Assembly: GCA_949127645.1 (NCBI GenBank)
Contig: CASBQM010000812.1
Coordinates: 1 to 12,416, forward strand
Source: Synechococcales cyanobacterium PMM_0036
GTDB lineage: Bacteria; Cyanobacteriota; Cyanobacteriia; Elainellales; Elainellaceae
Direction of reading: 5' to 3'
Length of the DNA: 12,416 nt
In this document: positions 1 through 6,828 of the stretch, in pieces
Position numbering within the stretch: position 1 is the stretch's first letter
Layout: each line of letters begins with the position of its first letter
Made by a program: the position numbers and the translations under genes
Notes under the pieces: model-generated
Told to the model about the DNA's origin: nothing
The model's input: only the letters and a program-made list of their open reading frames with translations
Database searches by the model: none

Positions 1-16
1 ACTTTTCAGACATCCT

Positions 17-331
17 CTAAGTTGCCTCAACCCGCAGCGTCGATCGAATTTCCATAGCATCCGAGAGATAGCAAATGCCGCCAAACTTGTTGAGAATTGG
101 ACGAACGACTTCGGTCACGCGCTTTGTGAGATCGGGCGGGAAGAAGGCAATCACGTAAACATTGTCGAGCAGACTCATCACCAAGTCGTCTGTAACCTGA
201 CCCTGCTGACTTTTGCCCACAACGTTGCGAATCACAGTGTAGCTAGGAACGCCTACCTGATCGAGGCTAGCGAGAATTTTTGCCAGTTCGGCAGAGCTAG
301 CAATGATTTCCATTCGAGTAACGGGATGCAT
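17..331 (-). CDS. sbtB: SbtB-like PII-family regulatory protein
   Basis: This 104-residue protein resembles SbtB, the trimeric PII-like protein that binds adenine nucleotides and regulates the SbtA bicarbonate permease at the membrane. Visible PII-like features are an N-terminal beta strand (MEIIASS, residues 7-13), the GVPSYTVIRNV strand leading to a T-loop (about 27-50), the VYVIAFFPP strand and a final GGICYLSDAMEI strand. It follows sbtA by 23 nt on the same strand, the usual sbtA-sbtB arrangement. Oddly, it ends shortly after the last strand and lacks the C-terminal loop with two cysteines (CGPEGC) that I recall from Synechocystis 6803 SbtB; its only Cys is in GGICYL. No good Shine-Dalgarno precedes the first ATG, and Met7 is an alternative start. 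Assignment to the SbtB-like group rests mainly on the neighbour plus fold-like motifs. Confidence 0.82.
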   Translation of the reverse strand: MHPVTRMEIIASSAELAKILASLDQVGVPSYTVIRNVVGKSQQGQVTDDLVMSLLDNVYVIAFFPPDLTKRVTEVVRPILNKFGGICYLSDAMEIRSTLRVEAT

Positions 332-354
332 GGGAGAGTACAGGTGAAGAGCTG

Positions 355-1326
355 TTAAGTCCAGAACAAACGAATAACATAGAAGTAGAGCGGGATGCCG
401 ACAATAATGTTGAAGGGAAAAGTGACGGCAAGCGCAGTCGAAATGTAGAGACTCGGATTTGCCTCCGGCACGGTAAGACGCATTGCCGCCGGAACCGCAA
501 TGTAGGAAGCGCTAGCGCAGAGGACGCAAAACAGCAGCGCATCTCCCTCCGATAGACCAATGAGCTTAGCAATGACTAACCCGATCGCCGCATTCACGAT
601 CGGAATCAGTACGCCGAAAGAAACGAGGAAAGCTCCTGCCTTCTGCAAATCTTTGATCCTGCGGGCGGCAACTAACCCCATGTCTAGCAAAAAAAGCGTC
701 AGAACGCCATAAAAGATGTCTTGGGTAAAAGGCGACAGAAATTTCCAGCCATGCTCACCTGTCAACGCGCCAATCACGAGGCTACCGATCAGCAGGAACA
801 CTGAGCTGTTGAGACAGGCTTCTCGAATCACCTCTGACCAAGAAAACTCTTGATCGCTGGTTCTAGCGGCATATATTTTGACCAGAATTAAGCCAATAAT
901 AATGGCAGGCGATTCCATCAGCGCCAGTGCAGCTACCATGTAGCCGTCATACTGCAACCCGATCGCCTGGAGAAATGAGCTGGCTGTAATGAACGTGACG
1001 GCACTGATCGAGCCATAGGTTGCCGCGATCGCCGCCGCATTATACGGATCAAGCTTCTGCCGCAGAATAAAAAACGTGTAGATGGGCACCGCAATAGACA
1101 TGAGGATGGCGGCTGAGAGCGTCAGCAGCACTTCCAGGCTGACCCCGCTTTTGGCTAACTCAACGCCGCCTTTGAAACCGATCGCAAACAGCAGGTACAG
1201 CGAAAATAGCTTGGGAATCGGCTGAGGAATTTCCAGATCAGACTTAGCAAAAACCGCCAGCATCCCCAGGAAGAAGAACAGGATGGGCGGGGTCAGGACA
1301 TTGGAAAGAACCAGGCTAATGTCCAT
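355..1326 (-). CDS. sbtA: Short-form SbtA-family sodium-dependent bicarbonate permease
   Basis: This integral membrane protein of 323 residues has about ten hydrophobic segments and two inverted-repeat-like halves. It aligns by eye with SbtA, the inducible Na+/HCO3- symporter of the cyanobacterial plasma membrane. Matching blocks are ATYGSISAVTFITAS (103-117), MESPAIIIGLI (137-147) and ANPSLYISTALA (289-300), which correspond to the two pore-forming repeats. Synechocystis 6803 SbtA is 374 residues. The missing ~50 map to the cytoplasmic loop between the halves, which here is only about 22 residues (151-172). At the position where I recall SSSDISGPP in 6803, this protein reads SASYIAVPA, so a polar or ion-site residue may be changed. 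The start ATG has AGGAG 10 nt upstream. Family membership is firm; bicarbonate as substrate is inferred, and more weakly for this short clade. Confidence 0.88.
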   Translation of the reverse strand: MDISLVLSNVLTPPILFFFLGMLAVFAKSDLEIPQPIPKLFSLYLLFAIGFKGGVELAKSGVSLEVLLTLSAAILMSIAVPIYTFFILRQKLDPYNAAAIAATYGSISAVTFITASSFLQAIGLQYDGYMVAALALMESPAIIIGLILVKIYAARTSDQEFSWSEVIREACLNSSVFLLIGSLVIGALTGEHGWKFLSPFTQDIFYGVLTLFLLDMGLVAARRIKDLQKAGAFLVSFGVLIPIVNAAIGLVIAKLIGLSEGDALLFCVLCASASYIAVPAAMRLTVPEANPSLYISTALAVTFPFNIIVGIPLYFYVIRLFWT

Positions 1327-1471
1327 TATCGCTAGGCTCCTGGAAAAGAAGGTTAAATGGGAGCAAGGGAGAAGCGATCGCAGAGTCGGGCATCAGGAAT
1401 ATCAAATTCACAAAAACTCATATTGATCCAATGTATAAAATTGTGGGTCATCTTGATGATAAGAATCGCAA

Positions 1472-1618
1472 ATGTCAGAACTTTTCTCTCAGATTAGAGA
1501 CGATCGCGGAAATCCCGGCTTTGTGCTACTCGATTTGCGTGATGAGCGATTCTGGATACCAAGACGATTGCGCCAATATACCTTTGTGACAATATATCTT
1601 TGTGACAATATATCCTGA
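1472..1618 (+). pseudogene. 48-codon ORF, possible remnant of a small gene
   Basis: This plus-strand ORF runs from ATG to TGA. Its N-terminal part (MSELFSQIRDD, then PGFVLLDLRDERF) has a beta-strand followed by D-x-R pattern reminiscent of a rhodanese-like domain start (FVLLDvR), but it is far too short for one. Its 3' end contains two perfect tandem copies of a 16-bp unit, CTTTGTGACAATATAT (1582-1597 and 1598-1613). Sixteen is not a multiple of three, so the duplication changes the frame. With one copy removed, the frame would continue to TIYPELFPVF. Only a weak ribosome-binding site is visible. Divergent to sbtA and convergent to the GT4 gene. It could be a decaying gene, a real small protein or chance. 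Confidence 0.3.
1582..1613 (+). repeat. Perfect 16-bp tandem duplication
   Basis: CTTTGTGACAATATAT occurs twice head to tail without a mismatch. The perfect identity suggests a recent duplication. It lies inside the small plus-strand ORF and shifts its reading frame. Confidence 0.9.
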
Positions 1619-1626
1619 ACTATTCC

Positions 1627-1634
1627 CGGTTTTC
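1627..1634. repeat. Left target-site duplication of the MITE-like element
   Basis: CGGTTTTC directly precedes the left inverted repeat and is repeated exactly at 1781-1788 after the right one. The flanking CC makes a 10-base identical stretch, so the true duplication is 8 to 10 bp. Confidence 0.75.
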
Positions 1635-1780
1635 GGCGTTGCTGAATAGAAGTATGAACAGCCAAATCCTCCCTCTCCCTAGCCCTCTCCCAAATGGAGA
1701 GGGAACAGGAGATCTAGCTCCCTTCTCCTCAGGGAGAAGGGTTGGGATGAGGGCAATTCATACTTGCATTCAGCAATGCC
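1635..1780. mobile_element. MITE-like non-autonomous insertion element, 146 bp
   Basis: The element is bounded by 24-bp imperfect terminal inverted repeats (1635-1658 and 1757-1780; 21 of 24 positions pair) beginning GGC(G/A)TTGCTGAAT. An exact 8-bp direct repeat, CGGTTTTC, lies on both sides. Inside are two perfect hairpins: CCCTCTCC/GGAGAGGG with a 5-nt loop (1683-1703) and CCCTTCTCC/GGAGAAGGG with a 4-nt loop (1720-1741). There is no coding capacity, so movement would need a transposase supplied elsewhere. GGCrTTGCTGAAT ends are, to my memory, common at cyanobacterial insertion sequences, but I cannot name the parent family. Transcribed in either direction it would fold into a long stem with two arms and could terminate or stabilise the GT4 transcript. 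Confidence 0.82.
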
Positions 1781-1788
1781 CGGTTTTC
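1781..1788. repeat. Right target-site duplication of the MITE-like element
   Basis: This is an exact copy of CGGTTTTC from 1627-1634. It overlaps the first two bases of the GT4 stop codon (TCA on the plus strand, 1787-1789), so the element landed immediately after the gene without changing its protein. Confidence 0.75.
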
Positions 1789-3070
1789 AACAATTAACTA
1801 AATGCTGTTTGATCAATTGACTGCGCTCTTGAAACACCGCTTCATCATTGAATCGAGCGCCATTTATGCCAGCTTCCTGAATTAACTGAGCTAGACGCGA
1901 TCGATCGTGATACAGCGCCGCAATCAGCTTACCCAATTGCTGCCAAGCGTGAACCGGAACAAATTCACCGCCCCCATAATGCTCCGTTAACTCTTCCACA
2001 TACTGGCTTTCATAACCCAAAATAGGCGTACCGCTCACTAGAGATTCAATCAGACAGCGAGGTGACTCGGGCGTAATGTGTGTAAAGACCATAAGGTGAG
2101 CATCCCGGATCTTTTGCAGCAGCCTGCCGCGATCGCGCTCCAGCCCATAGAGTTCGATACAGGAGTCAAGCTTTAACTCCGAGACTAAAGCTCTCATCTC
2201 ATCCATCAGATCGCCATTCCCAAACCAGATTGCCTGTAGATTTACTCCCAAATCTTTGGCTACACCGATCGCTCGTACCCACTCTAGGGGAGCTTTCATA
2301 GCTGAGATTCGTCCGGCATAACAGATCCGCAATACTGGAGCGGTGAAGGCAGATTTCACCTTTGCCGCAAAGGCTGCCGACGTGATTGCATCGCCAACTT
2401 TGGTATGGACATCATGAACAACGTAGCTATTCTGGCAAAACGGGCTATAGGCTGCATAGCAGTCTTTGCCATGCCATAATCCTAAACTGGCAGATTTAAT
2501 CACGTGCTTCTCAAGCTGAGCCATTAGCGGTGAACTGACACCAACAGCTAAGCGAGTTTTTAGTCGAGCCGTTTTGGCAACTTGCCGTACCACCTGGTGT
2601 TCTACCCGATCGGCATGGATGGCATAATTTCTGCCCTGCGATCGCGCCTCCAAGGCAGCAATAGCCGCCCAGTCACCCACCAACCCGCCGATCGCAAACT
2701 GCAAATATTGACACCGCTGAATTAGCTCAGCAAACAATTTTCGCGTGGTTTTGTACGTTCTCACAAACTCCGGCAGCGAGTAAGCCCAGGGCAACTGCAC
2801 AAATTCAAACCGTTCTGGGTTTTTCAATGTAGCAACATCTCGCCATACGGTGATCTTGTCTAGGTCAGCAGCAGCTTCAGGAATGGTAGGGGCAGCTATA
2901 ATCAGCGACCCAAAATTATTAGCCCATTGTTCTAGCCCATTACAGGCTTGAGCATCCCAAATCAGCTTTCCTTCATTGACTCGCAAAGGAGGATGTAGAA
3001 CTAGAAGCATTCCCCTTTGAGTAGGTTTGATATAGGTAGTAAAGTTGTGCAATGCTGTTTCTTGTGCCAC
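1787..3070 (-). CDS. Glycosyltransferase, GT4-like (GT-B fold)
   Basis: This 427-residue cytoplasmic or membrane-associated glycosyltransferase probably transfers a sugar from a nucleotide donor to a growing glycan. The N-terminal half (about 20-200) is an acceptor-side Rossmann domain with weak conservation. The C-terminal half carries recognisable GT4 features: RICYAGRISAMKAP (248-261), the donor-loop strand AIWFGNGDLM (280-289), and the nucleotide-sugar site TPESPRCLIESLVSGTPILG (333-352). That site has glutamates 335 and 342 as an EX6E variant of the usual EX7E. The start is GTG at 3068-3070, with GGGGGAG 8 nt upstream. It begins on the base after the GMC oxidoreductase stop codon (TAG|GTG), implying translational coupling and a shared operon. 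Donor and acceptor are unknown. Confidence 0.88.
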   Translation of the reverse strand: MAQETALHNFTTYIKPTQRGMLLVLHPPLRVNEGKLIWDAQACNGLEQWANNFGSLIIAAPTIPEAAADLDKITVWRDVATLKNPERFEFVQLPWAYSLPEFVRTYKTTRKLFAELIQRCQYLQFAIGGLVGDWAAIAALEARSQGRNYAIHADRVEHQVVRQVAKTARLKTRLAVGVSSPLMAQLEKHVIKSASLGLWHGKDCYAAYSPFCQNSYVVHDVHTKVGDAITSAAFAAKVKSAFTAPVLRICYAGRISAMKAPLEWVRAIGVAKDLGVNLQAIWFGNGDLMDEMRALVSELKLDSCIELYGLERDRGRLLQKIRDAHLMVFTHITPESPRCLIESLVSGTPILGYESQYVEELTEHYGGGEFVPVHAWQQLGKLIAALYHDRSRLAQLIQEAGINGARFNDEAVFQERSQLIKQHLVNC

Positions 3071-4771
3071 CTATAAAACTCCCCCTTGCTGATTAAAGTA
3101 ATTGATCTTTAGCCAATCCGCCAACCGGATAGACATGGCAACAACCATTAACGTAGGATTGGCATGGCCTGTTGTAGGAAATACAGAACTTCCTGCAACA
3201 AACAGTCCCTCGACTCCATGAACCTGACAGTCGGAATTCACGACTCCCTCTTTAGGGTTCTCTGCGATCCGAGTGGTGCCAATGGGATGCGCCCTATCCG
3301 TAAAATTAGATTGCCAATCTTCCTTCGCGTCTAGCCAATCAGCAAGGGTAGGCGGTGAAAGACCAATACGTTCAAGCTCCTGACAAAGGACTTGGCTTAA
3401 CCTACGAACCGTCTGCATTTCTCGATCGCTGATTTTCCAGTCGATTTTGGAGAGCGGCATCCCCAGCGCATCTTTGGTATCCGAGAGCGTGATGCGGCTT
3501 TCTGGATCGGGTAACTGCTCCACCAGACAGTAGAGATCAATGCGTTCAGCCTTGGGCAGAGGAGGACGATGTTTGGCAAGTCTGCGATAAATGCCCTGAG
3601 AAGCAATGTGCGGATGACCTAAAACTGCCATCGCATCTTGATAGAGTGACGGAGCCAGAGCCGTTTCGGTGGGAGTCTCGCGTCGCCAAAACATAGCTTG
3701 ATCGATCGTTGGAAATGAGGTTTTAGACTGTTTCTTGAGAGATTTTCTAATCCGTTTTAATGCAATCCAAGGGTCGTCTTGGGCTGCGTACTCTTCTAAA
3801 AAGGCGGCACAATTCAGTAGCCCCTCTCTGGCTTGAATTTCTGGACTTAAGGTCACTCCCTGCAAATAAACGTGTCGTCCCTGAGAGTTATCGAGCCAAT
3901 ACTGCCCAAAACGACTCCGAACCTTTGTAGAGCGCTGAGGATCAAAACTACCAATCACGCAGCCTGGATGATCCATTAAAAAGCGACCTACCGTGTCATT
4001 TTGATTGCCAACACCATTCGGAAGAATTCGGTTAGAAGCCAATAGCAGACGTGCGTTTTCAATGCCGCCACAGCATAGTATGATTGCCTTTGCTTTGATA
4101 GAGCCTCGCCTGTTTTCTAGCGTACTCACTTCAACTGATTCTAGACGTGTTCCAGACTCATTAGTGTTGAGGTGGGTCACGTTTGCGTGTAGCAGAACAT
4201 TCACGTTGGGCGCATGACTTGACATGAAATGTCGCCCAAATCGTGTAGGTTGTCCCCGTTCTTTAGAGCTTTTGCTAAATTGCCAGAAAGCAGATTTAAG
4301 TACCTGTTCATCTAACAGAGGAGTGGGGCGTGAAACCTTAAAGAGTTCCCATAGCTGCTCATCATAACAATGAGGTCCTAAACCTAGATTGACTCCAGCC
4401 CGCTCTAAATAGGGATCAATCTGTTCACGACTAATGGGCCACCCTGAGTGAGGAATCCAGGGGCGAGCCTGAAAATCAAGGCGATCGAATGGAGCGCATC
4501 GTCCTGTCCAGATGTGGGAACTACCGCCGAAAATACGGGAGCGAATAACTTCCTGCTGCATGACTCGAGGAGCGCCCACACTCTCAATGTTGTAAAGCGC
4601 TTGAGTATCTGGGTCTTCTTCCAGTCCGCCGCTTTCGATAATCCAAACCTGAATATTGGTTCCAGCAAACTCTCTGGCGATCGACAAACCTGCGGGACCA
4701 CTGCCCACAATGCAAATATCTGTCTCAATCAATAAGCTATCTTCAAGCTGTCTAAGATCATTAAATCTCAA
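3071..4771 (-). CDS. GMC-family FAD-dependent oxidoreductase
   Basis: This 566-residue glucose-methanol-choline family flavoenzyme would oxidise an alcohol or sugar hydroxyl using FAD. The N-terminus has the dinucleotide-binding motif GSGPAG (23-28) in DICIVGSGPAGLS, with Glu46 (WIIESGG) to bind the ADP ribose. GGSSHIW follows, as in GMC enzymes. The C-terminal domain has the catalytic His in HPIGTTR (His495) and the paired Asn in GHANPTL (Asn538), preceded by GLFVAGSSVFPT. No signal peptide is visible, so it acts in the cytoplasm. The start is TTG (4769-4771), supported by AGGAG 9 nt upstream (4781-4785). There is no spacing to the following glycosyltransferase, which suggests the oxidised product, or a modified sugar or lipid, belongs to the same glycan pathway. 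The substrate cannot be read from the sequence. Confidence 0.9.
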   Translation of the reverse strand: MRFNDLRQLEDSLLIETDICIVGSGPAGLSIAREFAGTNIQVWIIESGGLEEDPDTQALYNIESVGAPRVMQQEVIRSRIFGGSSHIWTGRCAPFDRLDFQARPWIPHSGWPISREQIDPYLERAGVNLGLGPHCYDEQLWELFKVSRPTPLLDEQVLKSAFWQFSKSSKERGQPTRFGRHFMSSHAPNVNVLLHANVTHLNTNESGTRLESVEVSTLENRRGSIKAKAIILCCGGIENARLLLASNRILPNGVGNQNDTVGRFLMDHPGCVIGSFDPQRSTKVRSRFGQYWLDNSQGRHVYLQGVTLSPEIQAREGLLNCAAFLEEYAAQDDPWIALKRIRKSLKKQSKTSFPTIDQAMFWRRETPTETALAPSLYQDAMAVLGHPHIASQGIYRRLAKHRPPLPKAERIDLYCLVEQLPDPESRITLSDTKDALGMPLSKIDWKISDREMQTVRRLSQVLCQELERIGLSPPTLADWLDAKEDWQSNFTDRAHPIGTTRIAENPKEGVVNSDCQVHGVEGLFVAGSSVFPTTGHANPTLMVVAMSIRLADWLKINYFNQQGGVL

Positions 4772-4780
4772 TTTAATCGT

Positions 4781-4785
4781 CTCCT
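4781..4785 (-). promoter_or_regulatory. Ribosome-binding site deciding the TTG start of the GMC oxidoreductase
   Basis: AGGAG on the minus strand, 9 nt before TTG. No suitable ATG lies between it and the conserved N-terminal strand, so TTG is the best start. Confidence 0.7.
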
Positions 4786-5083
4786 AAAATCTTTATTAAA
4801 TACTGTGATGATAATCTCACCATCACTGAAATCGATCTCAAATCAGCAGATGGGGCTAGATATTAACAAAATATTAAATGTATGATTTTGAGCTAATTTA
4901 CCGCAAATCTAAAATTTTTCTAGCACTAAATGTAAAACCCTAAGTTAGAACTAAAGCAATGGATGAATCTAATCCACTTGCGCAGAGCGATAAAAGTTAT
5001 CTGTTCTAGAAACACTTGAAATAATGGATCTGACTTAGATAAACTCTTAGTCTTAGCGTAGTGCTGCTCACCACTCACTAATG

Positions 5084-5123
5084 CCTGTAGAAACTAAACC
5101 CTGTAGAGATTAAACCCTGTAGA
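5084..5123 (+). repeat. Short tandem repeat, 16-bp period
   Basis: CCTGTAGAAACTAAAC (5084-5099) and CCTGTAGAGATTAAAC (5100-5115) differ at two positions and are followed by a partial third unit, CCTGTAGA (5116-5123). The conserved core CCTGTAGA recurs at about one and a half helical turns. It may be a protein-binding array upstream of the GMC gene, or a simple repeat. Confidence 0.8.
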
Positions 5124-5334
5124 CATATCTGCACACTACAACATGACTCACGTATCCGAGCTATCTAATCTTGGCAAGCTGCATCTCTATATCACTCAAG
5201 TTAAGCTTTTTGAAGCGTAAATTCCTATTCAAGGTTGGTAGCCTTTACACAAACTTCAGGGAACCTCGAAACATTTATTAAGAGATAGCCAAGAAATCAA
5301 TAATATGCTGTCATGTAGAGTGTGAGAAAGAATG

Positions 5335-5347
5335 TAGAGAATCTCTA
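5335..5347. promoter_or_regulatory. Perfect 13-bp palindrome, candidate operator
   Basis: TAGAGA-A-TCTCTA is a perfect inverted repeat with one central base. It overlaps the second of two ATGTAGAG direct repeats (5313-5320 and 5332-5339). It lies downstream of the GT2 gene and 560 bases upstream of the GMC gene. The function is unproven. Confidence 0.35.
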
Positions 5348-5468
5348 GGCATCCATATGAGGAAGGGCTGTTCAGCTAGACGTAAGCTGACGCGCAAAAA
5401 GATCTTGAGTTTTCTAGATATTTTCGTATGCACAGTGATTTTTAGAAATAGAGGAAAACCCAGAGAGT

Positions 5469-6470
5469 TTACGATTCAGCAAGACCCTTTTTCCCTAGGT
5501 TCTCAGGACAGGGGCTAACCCTTGAACCTGCTTTCCTGCCGGAGGGTTTAATGCACAAAGCAAATAAACTACTCCATGCCATTAGAGTTCTAGGTCGACT
5601 CATAACTGATCTAATTGCAGTAGTCACCGCTTGCCATTTATGTCCAGCTTGATGTTCTTGCCAAGCTCGATGAATTAATAGCTTTTGTATATGTTCTCCA
5701 GTCTTCATTGCTTTTCTTTCCGTGCTTTGAGGTATAGCTGGTGGACAGCCTCGCTGCAAGTCATCGCTACCCTGAAAGAGCCGCTGCTGTTGAAATTCGA
5801 TCGCCATTAAGCTAAAAAATTCTCGCTCAACATTGCTTTGGACGTGAGTAATTGAAGCATCATGAAGCCGATAGTTGTACAAGATTTCAGGCAAATAGCG
5901 TACTCTACAGATTTCTCCAATCCGCAATTGCAAATCAATATCTTCCGCTGTTTTAAAATACTGCCGACAGCCCCCTATTGCTCTCAGAACTTTAGTCCGC
6001 ACAGCATAAGTACAAAAGTGAGTTGAAGTTATACCACTCCGCAGCTCATCAGTAATTTCTCTAGCGTTGCTGTGAACATCAAATTGAGCAATCAAGCGTC
6101 CCGCTAAATCAATAGTTGAAAAGCCGCCACACACAGCATCATACTCTGGGTGTTGGGACAACCAATTTGCCTGTGTTGCTATTCGTCCAGGAGGGTAGTG
6201 ATCATCAGCATCACACCTCATGATAATGTCGGACTTTGCGGCTGCTAGTCCAGCGTTTAACGAGGCTGAGATTCCTTGGCAAGGTCCATCTACAACCCTG
6301 AGCCGATGATCGTTGATGGCAAGCACTTGGCTAAGTGACTTATCTGTAGAGCCATCGTTAACAACGATTACTTCCAAATCAACGGTTTTCTCTTGCAAAA
6401 TCGAATCCAGAGTACTCGATATGAAAGCTTCAGCGTTGTACATCGGTATAACAACACTCACTAATGGCAT
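5469..6470 (-). CDS. Glycosyltransferase family 2 (GT-A fold)
   Basis: This inverting GT2 glycosyltransferase (333 residues from the chosen start) is probably cytoplasmic and builds a glycan repeat unit or side chain. N-terminal PLVSVVIPMYNAE (2-14) is the classic GT2 opening. VVNDGSTD (36-43) binds the nucleotide, MRCDADD (84-90) is the DxD metal and donor site, and TAEDIDLQLR (174-183) supplies the ED catalytic-base motif. The last ~90 residues are basic and variable and may contact acceptor or membrane. I chose ATG at 6468-6470 over the upstream TTG (6483-6485). GGAAAGAG lies 5 nt before the ATG, and it overlaps the alternative TTG, so the site would serve the ATG. Same strand as its neighbours, but separated by 358 bases from the operon to its right and 697 from the one to its left, so probably its own transcript. 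Confidence 0.92.
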   Translation of the reverse strand: MPLVSVVIPMYNAEAFISSTLDSILQEKTVDLEVIVVNDGSTDKSLSQVLAINDHRLRVVDGPCQGISASLNAGLAAAKSDIIMRCDADDHYPPGRIATQANWLSQHPEYDAVCGGFSTIDLAGRLIAQFDVHSNAREITDELRSGITSTHFCTYAVRTKVLRAIGGCRQYFKTAEDIDLQLRIGEICRVRYLPEILYNYRLHDASITHVQSNVEREFFSLMAIEFQQQRLFQGSDDLQRGCPPAIPQSTERKAMKTGEHIQKLLIHRAWQEHQAGHKWQAVTTAIRSVMSRPRTLMAWSSLFALCIKPSGRKAGSRVSPCPENLGKKGLAES

Positions 6471-6828
6471 AATATCTCTTTCCAAAGAATAGAATAAGTG
6501 TTGTAAACAGAATGAAAACTCTGATATGGCTACTTTAAACGGATTGCGAGATGGCTAAAGGAGGTGAGGCAGATATAGCCCCCGTTCCTACAACCTATTC
6601 AGAATATCCATAGCCTGGACTATCTTGGACTAAGTACATATCGCAATGGCTTACCCGAGACATTAGCAGAATATGCTGGATGATTAAAGTACTACAGTAA
6701 TCCTGTTGAGCATAAAAGCGAAACACAGGAGGTTTGCTCCCATACAAGAATGAACCTCCTGTATCCCCTTATTCGCAAAGTGTTCGAGTTTACCATAACA
6801 GACTTGATACTGATGTCTCAATGCCTAA
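6471..6828. other. Intergenic region upstream of the GT2 gene
   Basis: It contains the hairpin at 6725-6762 near the end of the phosphodiesterase-like gene, and the ribosome-binding site of the GT2 gene (6476-6483). Short ORFs of 20-22 codons occur on both strands (for example plus 6551-6613) but lack ribosome-binding sites. No clear promoter is seen, although one must lie between about 6490 and 6720 if the GT2 gene is transcribed separately. Confidence 0.5.
6725..6762 (-). terminator. Hairpin downstream of the phosphodiesterase-like gene, probable terminator
   Basis: A perfect 10-bp inverted repeat, ACAGGAGGTT/AACCTCCTGT, is separated by 18 nt. It starts 66 nt after the stop codon of the gene at 6829-8514. 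On the minus strand the stem is followed by GTTTCGCTTTT, a broken T tract, so termination may be partial. The long loop and interrupted T tract are the weak points. Confidence 0.55.

Larger units (their letters stand above)
1327..1786. other. Intergenic region between the GT4 gene and sbtA
   Basis: This 460-base gap holds, from the right, the MITE-like element (1635-1780 plus target duplications), a short plus-strand ORF (1472-1618) and the upstream region of sbtA (1327-1471). The sbtA upstream region contains a dyad ATTG-GAT-CAAT around 1425-1436 that could be part of a LysR-type regulator site (CcmR/NdhR or CmpR control low-carbon genes). The match to the published CcmR motif is imperfect, so this is only a candidate. 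A 32-codon minus-strand ORF (1353-1451) without a Shine-Dalgarno lies here too and I do not believe it is a gene. Confidence 0.5.
4772..5468. other. Long AT-rich non-coding region with repeats, upstream of the GMC oxidoreductase gene
   Basis: I see no credible gene in these 697 bases on either strand; all open stretches are short and lack ribosome-binding sites. It must hold the promoter of the GMC-GT4 pair, probably in the AT-rich part 4861-4920 where TATTAA is repeated (TATTAACAAAATATTAA, 4860-4876). It also holds the 16-bp-period repeat at 5084-5123, two ATGTAGAG copies at 5313 and 5332, and a 13-bp palindrome at 5335-5347. No convincing terminator for the GT2 gene ending at 5469 is visible. 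Confidence 0.6.

Noticed and set aside
1425..1440. Firm CcmR/NdhR operator upstream of sbtA
   Set aside because: The dyad ATTGGATCAAT is suggestive, but spacing and bases do not match the TCAATG-N10-ATCAAT motif well enough to call it.
1353..1451. 32-codon minus-strand ORF directly upstream of sbtA
   Set aside because: It has no Shine-Dalgarno, lies where the sbtA promoter is expected and shows no recognisable pattern. It is noted only as a possibility.
4405..4735. Overlapping plus- and minus-strand ORFs of about 95-107 codons within the GMC gene
   Set aside because: They are shadows of the FAD-binding region of the GMC oxidoreductase, whose frame has clear conserved motifs. No independent start signals are visible.
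5084..5123. Possible CRISPR array
   Set aside because: Units are 16 bp with no spacers between repeats and only two to three copies, so it is a simple tandem repeat and not a CRISPR.
6653..6762. Perfect AGGAGGT Shine-Dalgarno-like sequence on both arms of the 6725-6762 hairpin region
   Set aside because: No start codon with an open frame follows at a sensible distance on either strand. The match arises from the stem sequence of the probable terminator.
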